Shown here piece by piece: positions 36,595-47,169 of a stretch of DNA of 64,000 nt (the stretch's first letter is position 1; the number at the start of each line of letters is the position of its first letter). The stretch comes from Burkholderiaceae bacterium (GTDB lineage: Bacteria > Pseudomonadota > Gammaproteobacteria > Burkholderiales > Burkholderiaceae_C): assembly GCA_018780645.1 (NCBI GenBank), contig JADMJJ010000006.1, positions 1-64,000 on the forward strand, read 5' to 3'. Under the pieces are notes generated by a model, which was given only the letters and a program-made list of their open reading frames with translations, searched no databases and was not told the origin of the DNA. A program made the translations under genes and the position numbers.

Positions 36595-38399
36595 AGCGAC
36601 ACACGCAAGCGCGCCAGCGTCTCTTTCAGCACTTCGTTCGTGCGGTCGCGGCCCGCGCCCTCGCGCCAGACACGTTTGGCCTCCTCCTGCTTGCCCGTCA
36701 CCCACAGCACCTCGCCCAGATGGGCAGCGATCTCGGTGTCGGGTCTTGACTTGTAGGCCTGTTGCAGCAGGCGCAGCGCTTCATCCTTCTGACCCATCCG
36801 GTACTCGACCCAACCCAGGCTGTCCAGCAGGAAGGGTTCGTTGGGTGCCAGCTCCAGCGCCTTCTGGATCAGGCGTTTGGCCTCGTCCAGCCGGGTGTTG
36901 CGCTCGGCCAGCGAGTAGCCCAGTGCGTTGTAGGCGTGGTGGTAGTCGGGCTTGAGCTCGATCACCTTGCGCAGCAGGCGCTCCATCTCGTCCATGCGGT
37001 TGAGCTTCTCGGCCAGCATCGATTGCTCGTAGAGCAGGTTGGAGTCGTTTTCGAAACGCTTGTTGGCCGTGCCCAGCACGTCATAGGCCGCCTGCCACTG
37101 CTTGGCATCGCGTAGCAGCTGGGCCTCGGCGGTGAGCTTGGCCTTGATGTCATCGTCGTTCTGCTCGGGCAGGCTTTGCAACAGTTTGCGGCCCTGCTCC
37201 AGCTTTCCCTGTCGCGCCAGCACCGAGGCGCGGCGGTATTGCACCTGCAGCAGTTCCTTGGTGTCGCCGACCTTGGCCAGCCAGGCCTCGGCGGCCTTCA
37301 GATCGCCTTTCTGCTCGGCCGCCTGGGCCAGCAGCAGATAGGCTTGCTGACGCGCCTCGGGGCCGGCTTCGGGATTGCTCTTGCCATCCTTGTCGTCCTT
37401 GATGGCGGCATCAGCGTGGGTCAGATAGGCGTTGAGTGCGGCCTCGGCCTCGGCCGGGTGGCGCAGATCAAGCTGCAGCGCGCCCAGGCTCATCCAGGCG
37501 CTGAGCAGTCCGGGGCTGGAGCGGGTGACGGCGATGAGCTCGCGGATCGCGTCGCCATGGCGCTGCGCCCGGGCCAGGCCGCGGCCATAGGCGAGGCGCA
37601 CAAAGTCGCTTCCCGGCTTGGCTTTCAGGTGGGCTTGCACCAAAGCCTCGGCATCGGGCTCGCTGCCCAGCATTTCCAAGGCCACCAAGGCCGGTCCTTC
37701 GGCGCCCGGCTCCCTGGCCGAGGCGGTTTTCAGCAGGGCCAGCGCCGCTGGCGTGTCGCCGGCCGCCAGGGTCAAACGGGCCAGGCTGACATGGGCGGCG
37801 ATCGCGGTGTCGGGCTGCAGCAGATAGGGTTGCAGCACCGGCTCGACCGCCGACAGCACGCGTTTCGATTCGGGCAGCCGCTGCAGCAGGCGGGGCAGTG
37901 CGGCAATCGCGCCTGCGCGCTGGTCGGGCGGGGTCAGCCTGATCAGCGCTCCCAGTGGCTCGCTCAGGTCAGAGATGCGGTTCAGGCCGAGCAGAAGTTG
38001 CACCGTGGTCTGCAGCGCCTCGGTGGATTCGGGTGCAATCTGACGCCAGGCCCGGGCGGCCATCAGGGCCTGGTCACCGGCGCGCGCCTGCAGCGCGATG
38101 CCGACAACGCGGCGGAACAGCGCCTCGTCTCCGGTGCGCCGGGCGGCGTCCAGCAGGACCTGGAAGGCATTGCCGGGCTCGCCCGAGCGCAGTTCCATTT
38201 CGCCGATCAGTAGCTGGTAGAACAGCGGCGCGTCCAATTCCGAGTTGTAGACCGGAGCTGGCGGCGCTGGGGGCGCCTCGGTGGCGGGCTGCTCCTGGGC
38301 ATGGCTGCTGGCGGCTGCCAAGGCCGAGCACATCACGGCGACGGTCAACCCTTGAGACAGCAAACGGGCAAGGGTTGTACGGCGAAGAAAGTCGGGCAT
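36591..38399 (-). CDS. Tetratricopeptide-repeat exported protein
   Basis: A 602-residue protein. An N-terminal signal peptide ends near SSHA (about residue 33), followed by a proline/alanine linker and then helical repeats: an N-terminal set of degenerate TPRs and a clear C-terminal set (for example [24 protein letters not shown] and [27 protein letters not shown], about residues 500-560). It is probably periplasmic or membrane-attached. Upstream AGGAG lies six bases before the ATG. The gene is the first of a TPR-lolB-ispE operon, a conserved arrangement in Betaproteobacteria; the family's role in outer-membrane assembly is inferred from that. Confidence 0.88.
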   Translation of the reverse strand: MPDFLRRTTLARLLSQGLTVAVMCSALAAASSHAQEQPATEAPPAPPAPVYNSELDAPLFYQLLIGEMELRSGEPGNAFQVLLDAARRTGDEALFRRVVGIALQARAGDQALMAARAWRQIAPESTEALQTTVQLLLGLNRISDLSEPLGALIRLTPPDQRAGAIAALPRLLQRLPESKRVLSAVEPVLQPYLLQPDTAIAAHVSLARLTLAAGDTPAALALLKTASAREPGAEGPALVALEMLGSEPDAEALVQAHLKAKPGSDFVRLAYGRGLARAQRHGDAIRELIAVTRSSPGLLSAWMSLGALQLDLRHPAEAEAALNAYLTHADAAIKDDKDGKSNPEAGPEARQQAYLLLAQAAEQKGDLKAAEAWLAKVGDTKELLQVQYRRASVLARQGKLEQGRKLLQSLPEQNDDDIKAKLTAEAQLLRDAKQWQAAYDVLGTANKRFENDSNLLYEQSMLAEKLNRMDEMERLLRKVIELKPDYHHAYNALGYSLAERNTRLDEAKRLIQKALELAPNEPFLLDSLGWVEYRMGQKDEALRLLQQAYKSRPDTEIAAHLGEVLWVTGKQEEAKRVWREGAGRDRTNEVLKETLARLRVSL

Positions 38400-38457
38400 G
38401 CATGCTCCTGGGCGAATGATCCATTCTAGGAGTTGGCCGTCACGGGATAATTCCCCC

Positions 38458-39273
38458 ATGCCCGAACTCCCCGAAGTTGAAGTCACCCGCCGCAGCTTTG
38501 CCCAGCGCATCGCTGGTGCGCGCGTCACCGCGGTCCGCCTCGGCAAGCCGCTGCGCTGGCCAATGGGTCGCGCACCGGGTGATCTGGTCGGGCTGACGGT
38601 GGGCGAGGTGACGCGCCGCGGCAAGTACCTGTGGTTGCCCTTGGCGCCCGGCGGCCTGCTGCTGCACCTGGGCATGTCCGGCTCGCTGGCCTTTGGCGAG
38701 GGCATGGCAGCCCCAGCTGCCCATGACCATTTCGATCTGGAGACGACCCAGGGCACCCTGAGGTTGACCGACCCGAGGCGATTTGGCGCCGTGGTCTGGT
38801 CCGGCGGCTTGGATCAGGAGCCGGCTGTCAAGTTGTTATCTAAGCTTGGTTTCGAGCCTTTTGACCCGCTTTTTGGCGGTGCCTATCTGTATTCGGCGTT
38901 GCGCGGCCGCCGTGTGGCCATCAAGCAGGCGCTGCTGGCGGGGGATATCGTCGTCGGTGCCGGCAATATCTACGCCTGCGAGGCCCTGTTCATGGCCGGC
39001 ATAGACCCACGCCTGGCGGCACACAAGCTCAGCCAGCCGCGCAGCGAGCGTCTGGCCAGGGCGGTGCGTCAGGTGCTGGGCGAGGCCCTGGCGGCCGGCG
39101 GCACGACCCTGCGCGACTTCAAGGACTCGCACGGCGTGGCCGGCAGCTTCCAGATGCAGGCCCAGGTCTACGGCCGCGAGGGTGAGCCCTGCCGTCATTG
39201 CGGCACCGCCATACGGCGTATTGTTCAGGCCCAGCGATCTACGTACTTTTGCCCAAAATGCCAGATTCGCTGA
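38458..39273 (+). CDS. mutM: Formamidopyrimidine-DNA glycosylase
   Basis: A 271-residue base-excision repair enzyme that removes 8-oxoguanine and Fapy lesions. It begins with MPELPEVEV, giving the catalytic N-terminal Pro and Glu. Also present are the Lys in [26 protein letters not shown], the H2TH region GVGNIYA-like [12 protein letters not shown] and the C-terminal zinc finger [20 protein letters not shown] with CPKC. A GATAAT (38446-38451) ends six bases before the ATG; no Shine-Dalgarno is seen. Confidence 0.97.
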   Translation: MPELPEVEVTRRSFAQRIAGARVTAVRLGKPLRWPMGRAPGDLVGLTVGEVTRRGKYLWLPLAPGGLLLHLGMSGSLAFGEGMAAPAAHDHFDLETTQGTLRLTDPRRFGAVVWSGGLDQEPAVKLLSKLGFEPFDPLFGGAYLYSALRGRRVAIKQALLAGDIVVGAGNIYACEALFMAGIDPRLAAHKLSQPRSERLARAVRQVLGEALAAGGTTLRDFKDSHGVAGSFQMQAQVYGREGEPCRHCGTAIRRIVQAQRSTYFCPKCQIR

Positions 39274-39394
39274 TTTTTGGCCCCTATCGACCCTCATTTC
39301 CCCTGCCGTGTCCCCGCACAAACCCGCTGATTGGTCTATCCCTAAGGTGAACCCCGCACAGAATCGTCATGGGATTGCGCTAGCATGCCCGCAC

Positions 39395-41434
39395 ATGAAT
39401 GGCAGCCCACGCTCACTGGCGCAACGCTTGGATGGCTTGAATGCCTGGCGCGCATCCCTGGATGCGGCGCTGGCAGAGCTTGTCCAGCACCTGGCCGGCC
39501 AGGGTCTGCTGGACGAAACCGTCAGCGAGCAGCTCGACCGACTGCGCCTGCGCGTCGGGGGCGACAAGCTGGTGGTGGCCTTTGTCGCCGAGTTCTCGCG
39601 CGGCAAGTCCGAGCTGATCAATGCCATGTTCTTCAGCGACACCGGCCGGCGCGTGCTGCCGGCCACGCCGGGGCGCACGACGATGTGCCCGGTGGAGATG
39701 TCCTATGACCAGGGCGAGCCGGCGATGCTGTCGCTGCTGCCCATCGAGACCCGCATCGAGGGCCGTTCGCTGTCCGATCTGCGCCTGCGCCGCAGCATCT
39801 GGACCCATGTGCCCTTGGACGATCTGAGCCATGAAGAGCTGGCGCTGACCCTGATGGAGGTGACGCGCACCCGTGCGGTCAGCGTCGAGGAGGCGCGCAA
39901 GCTGGGTCTGTGGAGCGACGAGCCCGACGCCAATGACAAGACCTCGCCGTCGCCCGACAACCCGCCGATTCGCGAGGATGGTCTGGTCGATGTGCCGGCC
40001 TGGCGACATGCGCTGATCAAATACCCGCACCCGCTGCTGGCCCAGGGCCTGGTCGTGCTGGACACGCCGGGCCTGAACGCCGTCGGTGCCGAACCCGAGC
40101 TGACCCTGAGCGTGATACCGGCCGCCCATGCGGTGGTCTATATCCTTGGCGCCGACACCGGCGTGACCCGCTCGGACATGAACGTCTGGCGCGAGCACCT
40201 GAACGAGGGTGCGATGGCGCGCTTCGTCGTGCTGAACAAGATTGACACGCTGAACGATCCGCTGCTGCCGGTGGATGTGGTGCAGGCCCAGATCCGCAAG
40301 CAATGCGCCAATACCGCCCGCACTCTGGGTGTCGAGCCGGACCGCGTGTTCCCGCTGTCGGCACGTCAGGCCTTGACCGCCCGCTTGCGCGGCGACACCA
40401 AGGGCCTGGAGGCCAGCCGTCTGCCGGCACTGGAGACGATGCTGGCCAAGGCTCTATTGCCGCAGCGCGGCGAGTTGCTGGCCAAGGCCGTGCAGGAGAC
40501 GGTGCAGGGCGTGCAGAACCATGTGCAGCGTCAGCTGACCCTGCGCCGCCGCCACAACACCGAGCAGGCCCTGGAGCTGCGCGGCGCCCGCGGCAAGAAC
40601 GCGACCAGCCTGCGCGCGATGCGCGACCGGGTCGATCTCGAAGGCCAGCGCTTCGAGCTGTGCTCGCAACGCATGCAGGCACTGAAGGCCATCCACAGCC
40701 GCTCGCTGAAGGAGCTGCTCGACGGCCTGGCCGGCGAGCGGGTGCGCGAGCAGGTGCGTCAGATGCAGCTGGGCATGGACGCCTCGTTCTTCCATGTCGG
40801 TGCGCGCAAGGTCTTTGTGGCCATGTGCCGCGAGCTGCACCAGCTGCTGAACCAGGCCCAGGTGCGGGTCGATGAAATGCAGGGCATGCTGGTCTCCAGC
40901 ATCCAGATGCTCAACACCGACTACGGCTTTGCGCTGGCGGTGCAGCAGGCGCCCGACTTCTCGCGCTGCTCGCGCGAGCTGGAGATGCTTGAACGCAGCT
41001 ATAGCCAGTACCTGGGCATACGCTCGGCGCTGCGCCTGCTGCAGCCCGACTTCATGGAGCAGTTCCGCCGCATGTTGCTGGCCAAGCTGCGCGCCGTGTT
41101 CGATGCGGCCCGCGTCGAGGTTGAGCGCTGGAGCAAGACGGCCACGGTGCAGATCGATGCACAGTTGCGCGAGCGCCGCGACACCTTTGTGCGCCGACGT
41201 GAGGCATTGACTCGTATCGAGGCCGAGGCCGGCGAGCTCGAAGCGCGACTGACCCAGCTGGTGGCGCTGGAGCAGCGCCTGAGCCTGGCTCAGGTGCGCA
41301 TACAGCCGGTGGTCAATATGGTGCTGGCCGCGGCGCAGTCCATGCCCACCCGCGGTGATGATGGCGAGTTCGAGTTGGCTACGGTTGCCGCTGGCGAGTT
41401 CGACGCCAGCTGGGCCCAGGTCGCGGCCGAGTAA
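39395..41434 (+). CDS. Dynamin family GTPase
   Basis: A 679-residue bacterial dynamin-like protein. G1 reads AEFSRGKS (residues 65-72), with Ala where the canonical GxxxxGKS has the first Gly, a variation common in this family. G3 is LDTPGLN and G4 is NKID (about residues 225 and 281). The C-terminal 380 residues are helical and charged, as in the dynamin stalk; no clear transmembrane segment is seen. Such proteins remodel membranes, but this branch has no defined role. It sits between mutM and mutY, a conserved Burkholderiales neighbourhood. TAGCAT at 39381-39386 ends eight bases before the ATG. Confidence 0.9.
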   Translation: MNGSPRSLAQRLDGLNAWRASLDAALAELVQHLAGQGLLDETVSEQLDRLRLRVGGDKLVVAFVAEFSRGKSELINAMFFSDTGRRVLPATPGRTTMCPVEMSYDQGEPAMLSLLPIETRIEGRSLSDLRLRRSIWTHVPLDDLSHEELALTLMEVTRTRAVSVEEARKLGLWSDEPDANDKTSPSPDNPPIREDGLVDVPAWRHALIKYPHPLLAQGLVVLDTPGLNAVGAEPELTLSVIPAAHAVVYILGADTGVTRSDMNVWREHLNEGAMARFVVLNKIDTLNDPLLPVDVVQAQIRKQCANTARTLGVEPDRVFPLSARQALTARLRGDTKGLEASRLPALETMLAKALLPQRGELLAKAVQETVQGVQNHVQRQLTLRRRHNTEQALELRGARGKNATSLRAMRDRVDLEGQRFELCSQRMQALKAIHSRSLKELLDGLAGERVREQVRQMQLGMDASFFHVGARKVFVAMCRELHQLLNQAQVRVDEMQGMLVSSIQMLNTDYGFALAVQQAPDFSRCSRELEMLERSYSQYLGIRSALRLLQPDFMEQFRRMLLAKLRAVFDAARVEVERWSKTATVQIDAQLRERRDTFVRRREALTRIEAEAGELEARLTQLVALEQRLSLAQVRIQPVVNMVLAAAQSMPTRGDDGEFELATVAAGEFDASWAQVAAE

Positions 41435-41450
41435 GCCGTCGATTCCCGCT

Positions 41451-42506
41451 GTGACCGACGCTTCGCGGCCCCTGCCGCTTGATCCCTCATTGATTCAAGG
41501 ATTTGCTCCGGCGTTGATCGCCTGGCAAAAGGTCCATGGCCGCCATCAGCTGCCCTGGCAGAACACGGACGACCCCTATCGCGTCTGGTTGTCAGAGATC
41601 ATGTTGCAGCAGACCCAGGTGACCACGGTGCTGGGGTATTACGAGCGCTTTCTCGAGCGCTTCCCCGATGTGACGGCGCTGGCCGCCGCCCATCTGGACG
41701 AGGTGCTTGCGCTGTGGGCTGGCCTGGGTTACTACAGCCGCGCACGCAATATGCACCGCTGCGCCCAGGCCGTGGTGGCGCAGTTCGGCGGCAGCTTTCC
41801 GACCACGGCCGAGCTGCTGACCACCCTGCCCGGCATAGGCCGCTCGACGGCAGCCGCGATCGCCTCGTTCTGCTACGGCGAGCGGGTGGCGATACTGGAC
41901 GGCAATGTCAAGCGCGTGCTGGGACGCGTGCTGGCCTTCGATGCCGATCTGGCCAAGCAGGCCAACGAGCGCGAGCTCTGGTCCCTGGCGACCCAGCTCT
42001 TGCCCGAACAGGACATGCCAGCCTACACCCAGGGCTTGATGGATCTGGGCGCCACGCTGTGCAGCCGTACTTCGCCGCAATGCCTGCTGTGCCCGGTGGC
42101 CGAGTTGTGCCTGGGGCGCAAGACGGGCCAGCCGGAAGACTATCCGGTGCGCATACGCAAGCTCAAGCGCAGCCGGCGTGAGAACTGGTGGCTGTGGCTG
42201 GAGCACGAGGGCCGCATCTGGCTGACACAGCGGCCCGACACCGGTGTCTGGGCCGGGCTCTGGACGCTGCCGCTGTTCGACGACGAGGCCGCGCTGCAGG
42301 CCCAGGCGGGGGCGCTCGATGTCAAGCTCTCTCGTCTGCCGACGATAGAACACAGCTTGACGCACTTCGACTGGGTACTGCACCCCCGCCAGGCCAGCCT
42401 GAGCCAGGCCCCCGGCGAGGCCCTGCCCGGCCCCGGCATCTGGGTGGCCCGGGAGGCGCTGGCCAGCTATGCCGTGCCCGCGCCGCTGAAAAAGCTGCTG
42501 ACTTGA
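41451..42506 (+). CDS. mutY: A/G-specific adenine glycosylase
   Basis: A 351-residue repair enzyme that removes adenine mispaired with 8-oxoguanine, complementing MutM. The catalytic Glu is in LSEIMLQQTQVTTV (about residues 43-56), helix-hairpin-helix LPGIGRSTAAAIASF, catalytic Asp in VAILDGNVKRVLGR, the 4Fe-4S cysteines in CSRTSPQCLLCPVAELC (C-x6-C-x2-C-x5-C), and the C-terminal NUDIX-like domain with the WTLPLF segment. The start is a GTG 16 bases after the dynamin gene; an in-frame ATG inside the dynamin gene is less likely. Confidence 0.96.
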   Translation: MTDASRPLPLDPSLIQGFAPALIAWQKVHGRHQLPWQNTDDPYRVWLSEIMLQQTQVTTVLGYYERFLERFPDVTALAAAHLDEVLALWAGLGYYSRARNMHRCAQAVVAQFGGSFPTTAELLTTLPGIGRSTAAAIASFCYGERVAILDGNVKRVLGRVLAFDADLAKQANERELWSLATQLLPEQDMPAYTQGLMDLGATLCSRTSPQCLLCPVAELCLGRKTGQPEDYPVRIRKLKRSRRENWWLWLEHEGRIWLTQRPDTGVWAGLWTLPLFDDEAALQAQAGALDVKLSRLPTIEHSLTHFDWVLHPRQASLSQAPGEALPGPGIWVAREALASYAVPAPLKKLLT

Positions 42507-42576
42507 TTGGACAGGGCGGCCCCAGGCCTGCTAGGCTTGCTGGCCTCGCACCTTGACCCAGAACAAGACCAAATCA

Positions 42577-42897
42577 ATGAAGCCAGCCGTCAAAAGCGCC
42601 ATCGAATCCGCCGCCCTGGCCCTGTTGGTGGCCGCCTGCAGCCTGTGGTTCCTGATCTCGATGAACGAGTCCGAGGTCGAGCACACGGCGGCCAAGATCA
42701 CGCTGGTGGCCATCACCTTGGCTGCCTCGCTGATCCTGCACCTGGTCTTCGTCGGCCTGGCCGTGCAGCGCGACGGCCGGCCCCTGGCTGGCTGGATGGC
42801 CCTGTCCATCCTGATGTGTCCGGTGGGTTCCATCATCACGATGGTGCTGATCGGCTGGCTGTCGGCCGAGCGAGAGCGGGCCCAACCGTCGGCCTAG
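42577..42897 (+). CDS. Small membrane protein of unknown function
   Basis: A 106-residue protein with three hydrophobic segments: ALALLVAACSLWFLI (about residues 13-27), ITLVAITLAASLILHLVFVGLAV (about 41-63) and a third around WMALSILMCPVGSIITMVLIGWL (about 73-95). The tail is charged. No family is recognised. The ATG is used; a TTG at 42553 would add eight residues. It lies 70 bases downstream of mutY and converges with the LON-domain gene. Confidence 0.7.
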   Translation: MKPAVKSAIESAALALLVAACSLWFLISMNESEVEHTAAKITLVAITLAASLILHLVFVGLAVQRDGRPLAGWMALSILMCPVGSIITMVLIGWLSAERERAQPSA

Positions 42898-42904
42898 GCT
42901 TGGG

Positions 42905-43546
42905 CTATTCCAGCACGCCCTTGCCGCGCAGGAACTCGTCAACGATCTGCAAGCGCATCAGCGGGCTGTCCAGCTCCATCAGTTTTTGCTTGGCCGCCAG
43001 CGGTATCGGCAAGATCTCGCACCAGCGGTTCGCCACCCAGGCCGCGTCGTCAAGGCCATAGGGCTCCAGGAATGGTTTGTTGCCCTGCTCGGCCAGGCTC
43101 TGTATGGCCTTGGCCAGGCCCTCGGCCGCGGGTCTGAGTTCGGGTGGGATGGCCTGCGGCGCGTCGTCATCCAGCCACTGCACCTGGCCCATCCACAGCC
43201 CGTCGGCCGCCTGCGCGCAAGCCTGCAGCTCGAAGCGCCGCCTGCCGCAGCAGCGCACATGGAGGATGCCGGCCTGCTCGCCATCGACCTCCAGCAGCTC
43301 GGCCGCCACGCCCACCGGTTCGAATTTCACGCCGGCCTCGCCGCGGCCCACCTCGCCGCCCTGACGCAGCGCGATCACGCCAAAGGCCGATTGCTGGCGC
43401 AGGCAGTCGGCCATCAGGTCCAGATAGCGGGCCTCGAAGATCTTCAGCCTCAGCTGGCCGCCCGGGAACAGCACCGTCTGCAACGGGAACAGGGGCAGGG
43501 CTCGCGTTGGCACCGTGGCTCCCTGTGCGGTTTCAATCCCGGGCAT
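42905..43546 (-). CDS. LON peptidase substrate-binding domain protein
   Basis: A 213-residue protein consisting of the Lon N-terminal (LAN/substrate-binding) domain without ATPase or protease. [29 protein letters not shown] near residues 17-45 is the signature, and a helical C-terminal half follows. Stand-alone members are common in Proteobacteria; their role, perhaps as adaptors in protein quality control, is not established. It overlaps the end of rapZ by 14 bases and is co-transcribed with it. Confidence 0.92.
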   Translation of the reverse strand: MPGIETAQGATVPTRALPLFPLQTVLFPGGQLRLKIFEARYLDLMADCLRQQSAFGVIALRQGGEVGRGEAGVKFEPVGVAAELLEVDGEQAGILHVRCCGRRRFELQACAQAADGLWMGQVQWLDDDAPQAIPPELRPAAEGLAKAIQSLAEQGNKPFLEPYGLDDAAWVANRWCEILPIPLAAKQKLMELDSPLMRLQIVDEFLRGKGVLE

Positions 43547-44459
43547 CGAGCTCGCGGTGGCGTATCAAGGTGGCGCCATGGTGGGCGAACTGGCGGGCCA
43601 GCGTCTCGACCATATAGACCGAGCGGTGCTGGCCGCCGGTGCAGCCTATGGCCACCGTCAGATAGCTGCGGTGGTCGGCCTCGAAGGCCGGCAGCCACTG
43701 GGTGAAGAAGGCGCTGATCTGCGACATCATGATCGCGACCTCGGGCTGGGCCTCCAGATAGGCGGCCACTGGTGCATCGCGGCCATTCTGCGGGCGCAGC
43801 TCGCGGATGTAATAGGGGTTGGGCAGCACACGCACGTCGAATACGAAGTCGGCGTCGAGCGGCACGCCGTGCTTGAAGGCGAAAGACTCGAACACCAGCG
43901 TCAGCGAGGTGCCGCTGACCTGCACCAGGTCACGCACCCAGGAGCGCAGCTGGGCCGGGCGCAGCGCGCTGGTGTCCAGCACAGTGGACTCGACGCGCAT
44001 GCTGGCCAGCAGCTCGCGCTCCAGCTCGATCGCATCGATCAGGATGCGCCGTGCATCGCCCGACTCCTGTTCGCTCTTGCTCAGCGGGTGGGCGCGGCGT
44101 GTCTCGGAGAATCGGCGCACCAGCGCGTCGGTACTGGCGTCGAGAAAGATAGACCGCACCCGCACACCGCGCGCTCGCAGCTTCTTCAGGGTAGGCAGCA
44201 GATGGGGCAGGGAGCCGGCGCTGCGGGCGTCCATCGCAATCGCCACATGGCGCTGCTCGCGTTGTGATTCCAGCTTCAGGAAGGAGGTCAGCAACTCGGG
44301 CGGCAGATTGTCCACACAGAAATAGCCGGCGTCCTCCAGCGCATGCATGGCCACCGACTTGCCCGAGCCCGAGATGCCGGTGACCAGCACCACGTCGCGT
44401 GGCGCCAGTGCCTCGGCCAGGCCGCCAAAAGCGGTGTCGGATTCAACGGCGCCGGTCAT
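43533..44459 (-). CDS. rapZ: RNase adapter protein RapZ
   Basis: A 308-residue P-loop nucleotide-binding protein. Walker A GISGSGKS is at residues 28-35; also NLPPELL, DARS and the C-terminal [26 protein letters not shown] and LARQF region. In E. coli RapZ presents the sRNA GlmZ to RNase E; in Betaproteobacteria, where GlmZ is not general, other roles in cell-wall precursor sensing are likely. The stop overlaps the LON-domain gene and the start overlaps the recN stop (ATGA). Confidence 0.95.
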   Translation of the reverse strand: MTGAVESDTAFGGLAEALAPRDVVLVTGISGSGKSVAMHALEDAGYFCVDNLPPELLTSFLKLESQREQRHVAIAMDARSAGSLPHLLPTLKKLRARGVRVRSIFLDASTDALVRRFSETRRAHPLSKSEQESGDARRILIDAIELERELLASMRVESTVLDTSALRPAQLRSWVRDLVQVSGTSLTLVFESFAFKHGVPLDADFVFDVRVLPNPYYIRELRPQNGRDAPVAAYLEAQPEVAIMMSQISAFFTQWLPAFEADHRSYLTVAIGCTGGQHRSVYMVETLARQFAHHGATLIRHRELDARD

Positions 44460-46174
44460 GATTTGGCCTTCTTTGCGGGGACAGGTTTTGCGGGACTCAC
44501 GGCAGCCTGCTTGGACAGGTCCAGCATCTCCTGCGCATGGGCAAGGCTGGTGGACGACAGGCGCTCGCCACCCAGCATACGCGCGATTTCCGCCACGCGG
44601 GCCTCGCCGGCCACCGCCTGTACGTCGCTGGAGGTGCTGCCGCCCGAGGCCTTCTTGGCGACGACGAAATGATGGTCGGCACAGGCCGCCACCTGGGGCA
44701 GGTGGGTGACGGCCAGCACCTGGCGGTCGCGGCCCAGCTGCTTCATCAATCGGCCGACGGTCTCGGCCACCGCGCCACCGACGCCGGAATCGATCTCGTC
44801 GAAGATCAAGGTGCCGGCACCGGCCTCGCCCCCGTCCTTGCCCTCAAGCTGGCAGGTGGTGACGGCAATCGCCAGCGCGATGCGCGACAGCTCGCCGCCC
44901 GAGGCCACCTTGCCCAGCGGCCGCGGCGTGCTGCCGGCATGGCCGGCGACCAGGAACTCGGCCGACTCCAGGCCGAAGCTTTGAGGCTCGGCCTGAGGCA
45001 GCAGGGCTACCTCGAAGCGGCCGCCGGCCATGCCCAGCTGCTGCATCGCGCTCGACACGGCATCGGACAACTTGGGCGCTGCCTTGGCGCGGGCCTGACT
45101 GATCTTTCTGGCCTCGGCCGTGTAGGCGCTCAACGCGGCCTTAAGCGCGCGCTCCAGGCCCTCCAGATCGCTGGCCGCATCAAGCGCGGCCAGCTCGGTG
45201 CGCCACTGCGCATGCAGGGCCGGCAGGTCGGCCGGCGTGCGGCGGTAGCGGCGGGCCAGGCCCATCCAGGCCGACATCCGTTCGTCCAGCTCCTGCAGCC
45301 GCTCGGGCTCCAGGTCGGCGTCCGACAGATAGCTGGCCAGGGTGTGGGCGGCATCCTGCAGCTGCGATTGGGCGCCGGCCAGCGCCTCTATCACGGGGCC
45401 AAGGCGCGGGTCGTAGTCGGACACCGAGTTCAACGCGTCGATCGCCTGGCCGGTCAGGCTCTCGGCGCTGGTGTCGGCTTCGCTGGCCGCGCTCAGCGCC
45501 ACGCGGGCGGCGTCCATCAGGCTTTGCGCATGGGCCAGGCGCTGGTGTTCGGCGCTGAGCGTCTCCCACTCGTCGGCGCCGGGGGCCAGGCGGTCGATCT
45601 CGGCAATCTGCCAGGCCAGGCGTTCGCGTTCGGTCGCCAGTTTGTCCTGGCTCTTGCTGGCCTCGGCCAACTGCTCGCTGGCGGCCTTCCAGTGCTGCCA
45701 GGCGCTGGCCACGGCGCTGGTGTCAAGCCGGGCATAGGCATCGAGCAGGGCGCGCACCGAGGGCGCGCGGGTCAGGCCTTGCCAGGCGTGCTGGCCGTGA
45801 ATGTCCACCAGATGATCGGCCAGCTCGCGCAGCTGGGCCACGGTGGCGGCGCTGCCATTGACCCAGGCGCGGCTCTTGCCCTGGGCGTCGATCACACGCT
45901 TGAGCAGCAGGCTCTCCTGCACGTCGAAGCCGGCTTCCTCCAGCCAGGGCGCGATGGCCGCCGGTGCATCGAACTCGGCGCTGATCTCGGCCCTGGCCGC
46001 ACCCTCGCGCACCACGCCGGCATCGCCCCGGCTGCCCAGCGCCAGCTGCAGCGCATCGATCAGGATGGACTTGCCGGCACCGGTCTCGCCGGTGAGGACC
46101 GAGAAGCCGCCATCGAAATCGACCTCCAGCGCGGTGACGATCACAAAATCGCGCAGCGACAAGCGCCTCAGCAT
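44456..46174 (-). CDS. recN: DNA repair protein RecN
   Basis: A 572-residue SMC-like ATPase acting in double-strand break repair. Walker A is [14 protein letters not shown] (residues 29-42), the QHAWQGL hinge-side motif follows at about 124, then long coiled-coil arms, the signature [15 protein letters not shown] (about 420-434) and Walker [14 protein letters not shown]. The C-terminal tail is rich in Lys, Ala and Pro. GGAG precedes the ATG. nadK lies 48 bases upstream on the same strand. Confidence 0.97.
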   Translation of the reverse strand: MLRRLSLRDFVIVTALEVDFDGGFSVLTGETGAGKSILIDALQLALGSRGDAGVVREGAARAEISAEFDAPAAIAPWLEEAGFDVQESLLLKRVIDAQGKSRAWVNGSAATVAQLRELADHLVDIHGQHAWQGLTRAPSVRALLDAYARLDTSAVASAWQHWKAASEQLAEASKSQDKLATERERLAWQIAEIDRLAPGADEWETLSAEHQRLAHAQSLMDAARVALSAASEADTSAESLTGQAIDALNSVSDYDPRLGPVIEALAGAQSQLQDAAHTLASYLSDADLEPERLQELDERMSAWMGLARRYRRTPADLPALHAQWRTELAALDAASDLEGLERALKAALSAYTAEARKISQARAKAAPKLSDAVSSAMQQLGMAGGRFEVALLPQAEPQSFGLESAEFLVAGHAGSTPRPLGKVASGGELSRIALAIAVTTCQLEGKDGGEAGAGTLIFDEIDSGVGGAVAETVGRLMKQLGRDRQVLAVTHLPQVAACADHHFVVAKKASGGSTSSDVQAVAGEARVAEIARMLGGERLSSTSLAHAQEMLDLSKQAAVSPAKPVPAKKAKS

Positions 46175-46222
46175 GACAAGAACTCCGAAGTGATCTTCAT
46201 ATTCTCGAGTACCAGGGAGTCA

Positions 46223-47098
46223 TCAACTGACCCCTTCGTTCCAGCGCAGCTTGCGGCGCAGGGTGGCGTAGTAGCTCCAGCCGCGCGGGTGCAGAAAGCA
46301 GACCTCGTGCTCCGAGCGGCGCACGGTGATGCGATCGCCGTGCAGCAGGCTGGCCAGGCTTTGCATATCGAAATTGACGCTCACATCGCGCCCGGCCACG
46401 ATCTCGACGCTGACCGTGCCGGTGTCGGGCAGCACGATGGGTCGGTTGCTGAGCGTGTGCGAGGCGATAGGCACCACCACCCAGCCGGCGATGCTGGGGT
46501 GCAGGATGGGCCCGCCGGCCGACAGCGCATAGGCGGTGGAGCCGGTCGGCGAGCCGATGATCAGGCCGTCGGCGCGGAAGTTGGCGACGAACTCCTCGCC
46601 CACGTCGACCTTCAGCTCCACCATGCCCGAGGTACCGCCACGGCTGACGACCACATCGTTCATGGCCAGCGCCTCGAAGATGCAACGCTCGTCGCGCCAG
46701 ACGCAGCCCTCCAGCATCGAGCGGTGCTCGCGTTCGAAGTCGCCGGCCAGCATCGGCAACAAGGTCTCGCGGTATTGGTCGATGGCGATGTCGGTCACAA
46801 AGCCCAGTCGGCCCTGGTTGATGCCCACCAACGGCACACCAAAGCGTGCCATCTCGCGGGCAAAGCCCAGCATCGTGCCGTCGCCACCGACCACCACGGC
46901 CAGGTCGCATTGCGCGCCCAGCTCGTCGGTCGAGAGGCTTGGGAATTCGGTGATGCCCGTGTTGAGCGCCGTCTCACGCTCCAGGGAAACATCAAGACCT
47001 TGCTGCGCCAGAAAATGGGCGATGTCCTCCAGCACGGGGCGAATGCCCCGGGCCTGGAACTTGCCCACAATCGCCGCATGACGGAAGCGCTTCGCCAT
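46223..47098 (-). CDS. nadK: NAD kinase
   Basis: A 291-residue enzyme that phosphorylates NAD+ to NADP+. The GGDG motif is in [15 protein letters not shown] (about residues 70-84), followed by [23 protein letters not shown]-like [15 protein letters not shown] and [23 protein letters not shown] -10-like TGTAAT (47106-47111, minus strand) ends seven bases before the ATG. It is divergent from hrcA, the usual arrangement in Betaproteobacteria. Confidence 0.97.
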   Translation of the reverse strand: MAKRFRHAAIVGKFQARGIRPVLEDIAHFLAQQGLDVSLERETALNTGITEFPSLSTDELGAQCDLAVVVGGDGTMLGFAREMARFGVPLVGINQGRLGFVTDIAIDQYRETLLPMLAGDFEREHRSMLEGCVWRDERCIFEALAMNDVVVSRGGTSGMVELKVDVGEEFVANFRADGLIIGSPTGSTAYALSAGGPILHPSIAGWVVVPIASHTLSNRPIVLPDTGTVSVEIVAGRDVSVNFDMQSLASLLHGDRITVRRSEHEVCFLHPRGWSYYATLRRKLRWNEGVS

Positions 47099-47169
47099 GG
47101 GCGGGATTACACCACAGCGCCGGGCCCAAACCGGGCCGTAAAAGCCTCACACTCCGTACAATGAAGATC
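47099..47169. promoter_or_regulatory. Divergent promoter region between nadK and hrcA
   Basis: The 71-base gap has TGTAAT on the minus strand (47106-47111), seven bases before nadK, and TACAAT on the plus strand (47157-47162), seven bases before the hrcA ATG at 47170. No CIRCE element (TTAGCACTC-N9-GAGTGCTAA) is present, so HrcA is unlikely to repress its own gene from here. Confidence 0.5.

Noticed and set aside
44537-47164. 875-codon plus-strand frame opposite recN and nadK
   Set aside because: Both recN and nadK are clear on the minus strand; the frame is a codon-bias shadow with no motif.
47099-47169. CIRCE operator near hrcA
   Set aside because: No TTAGCACTC or GAGTGCTAA half-sites are found in the spacer.
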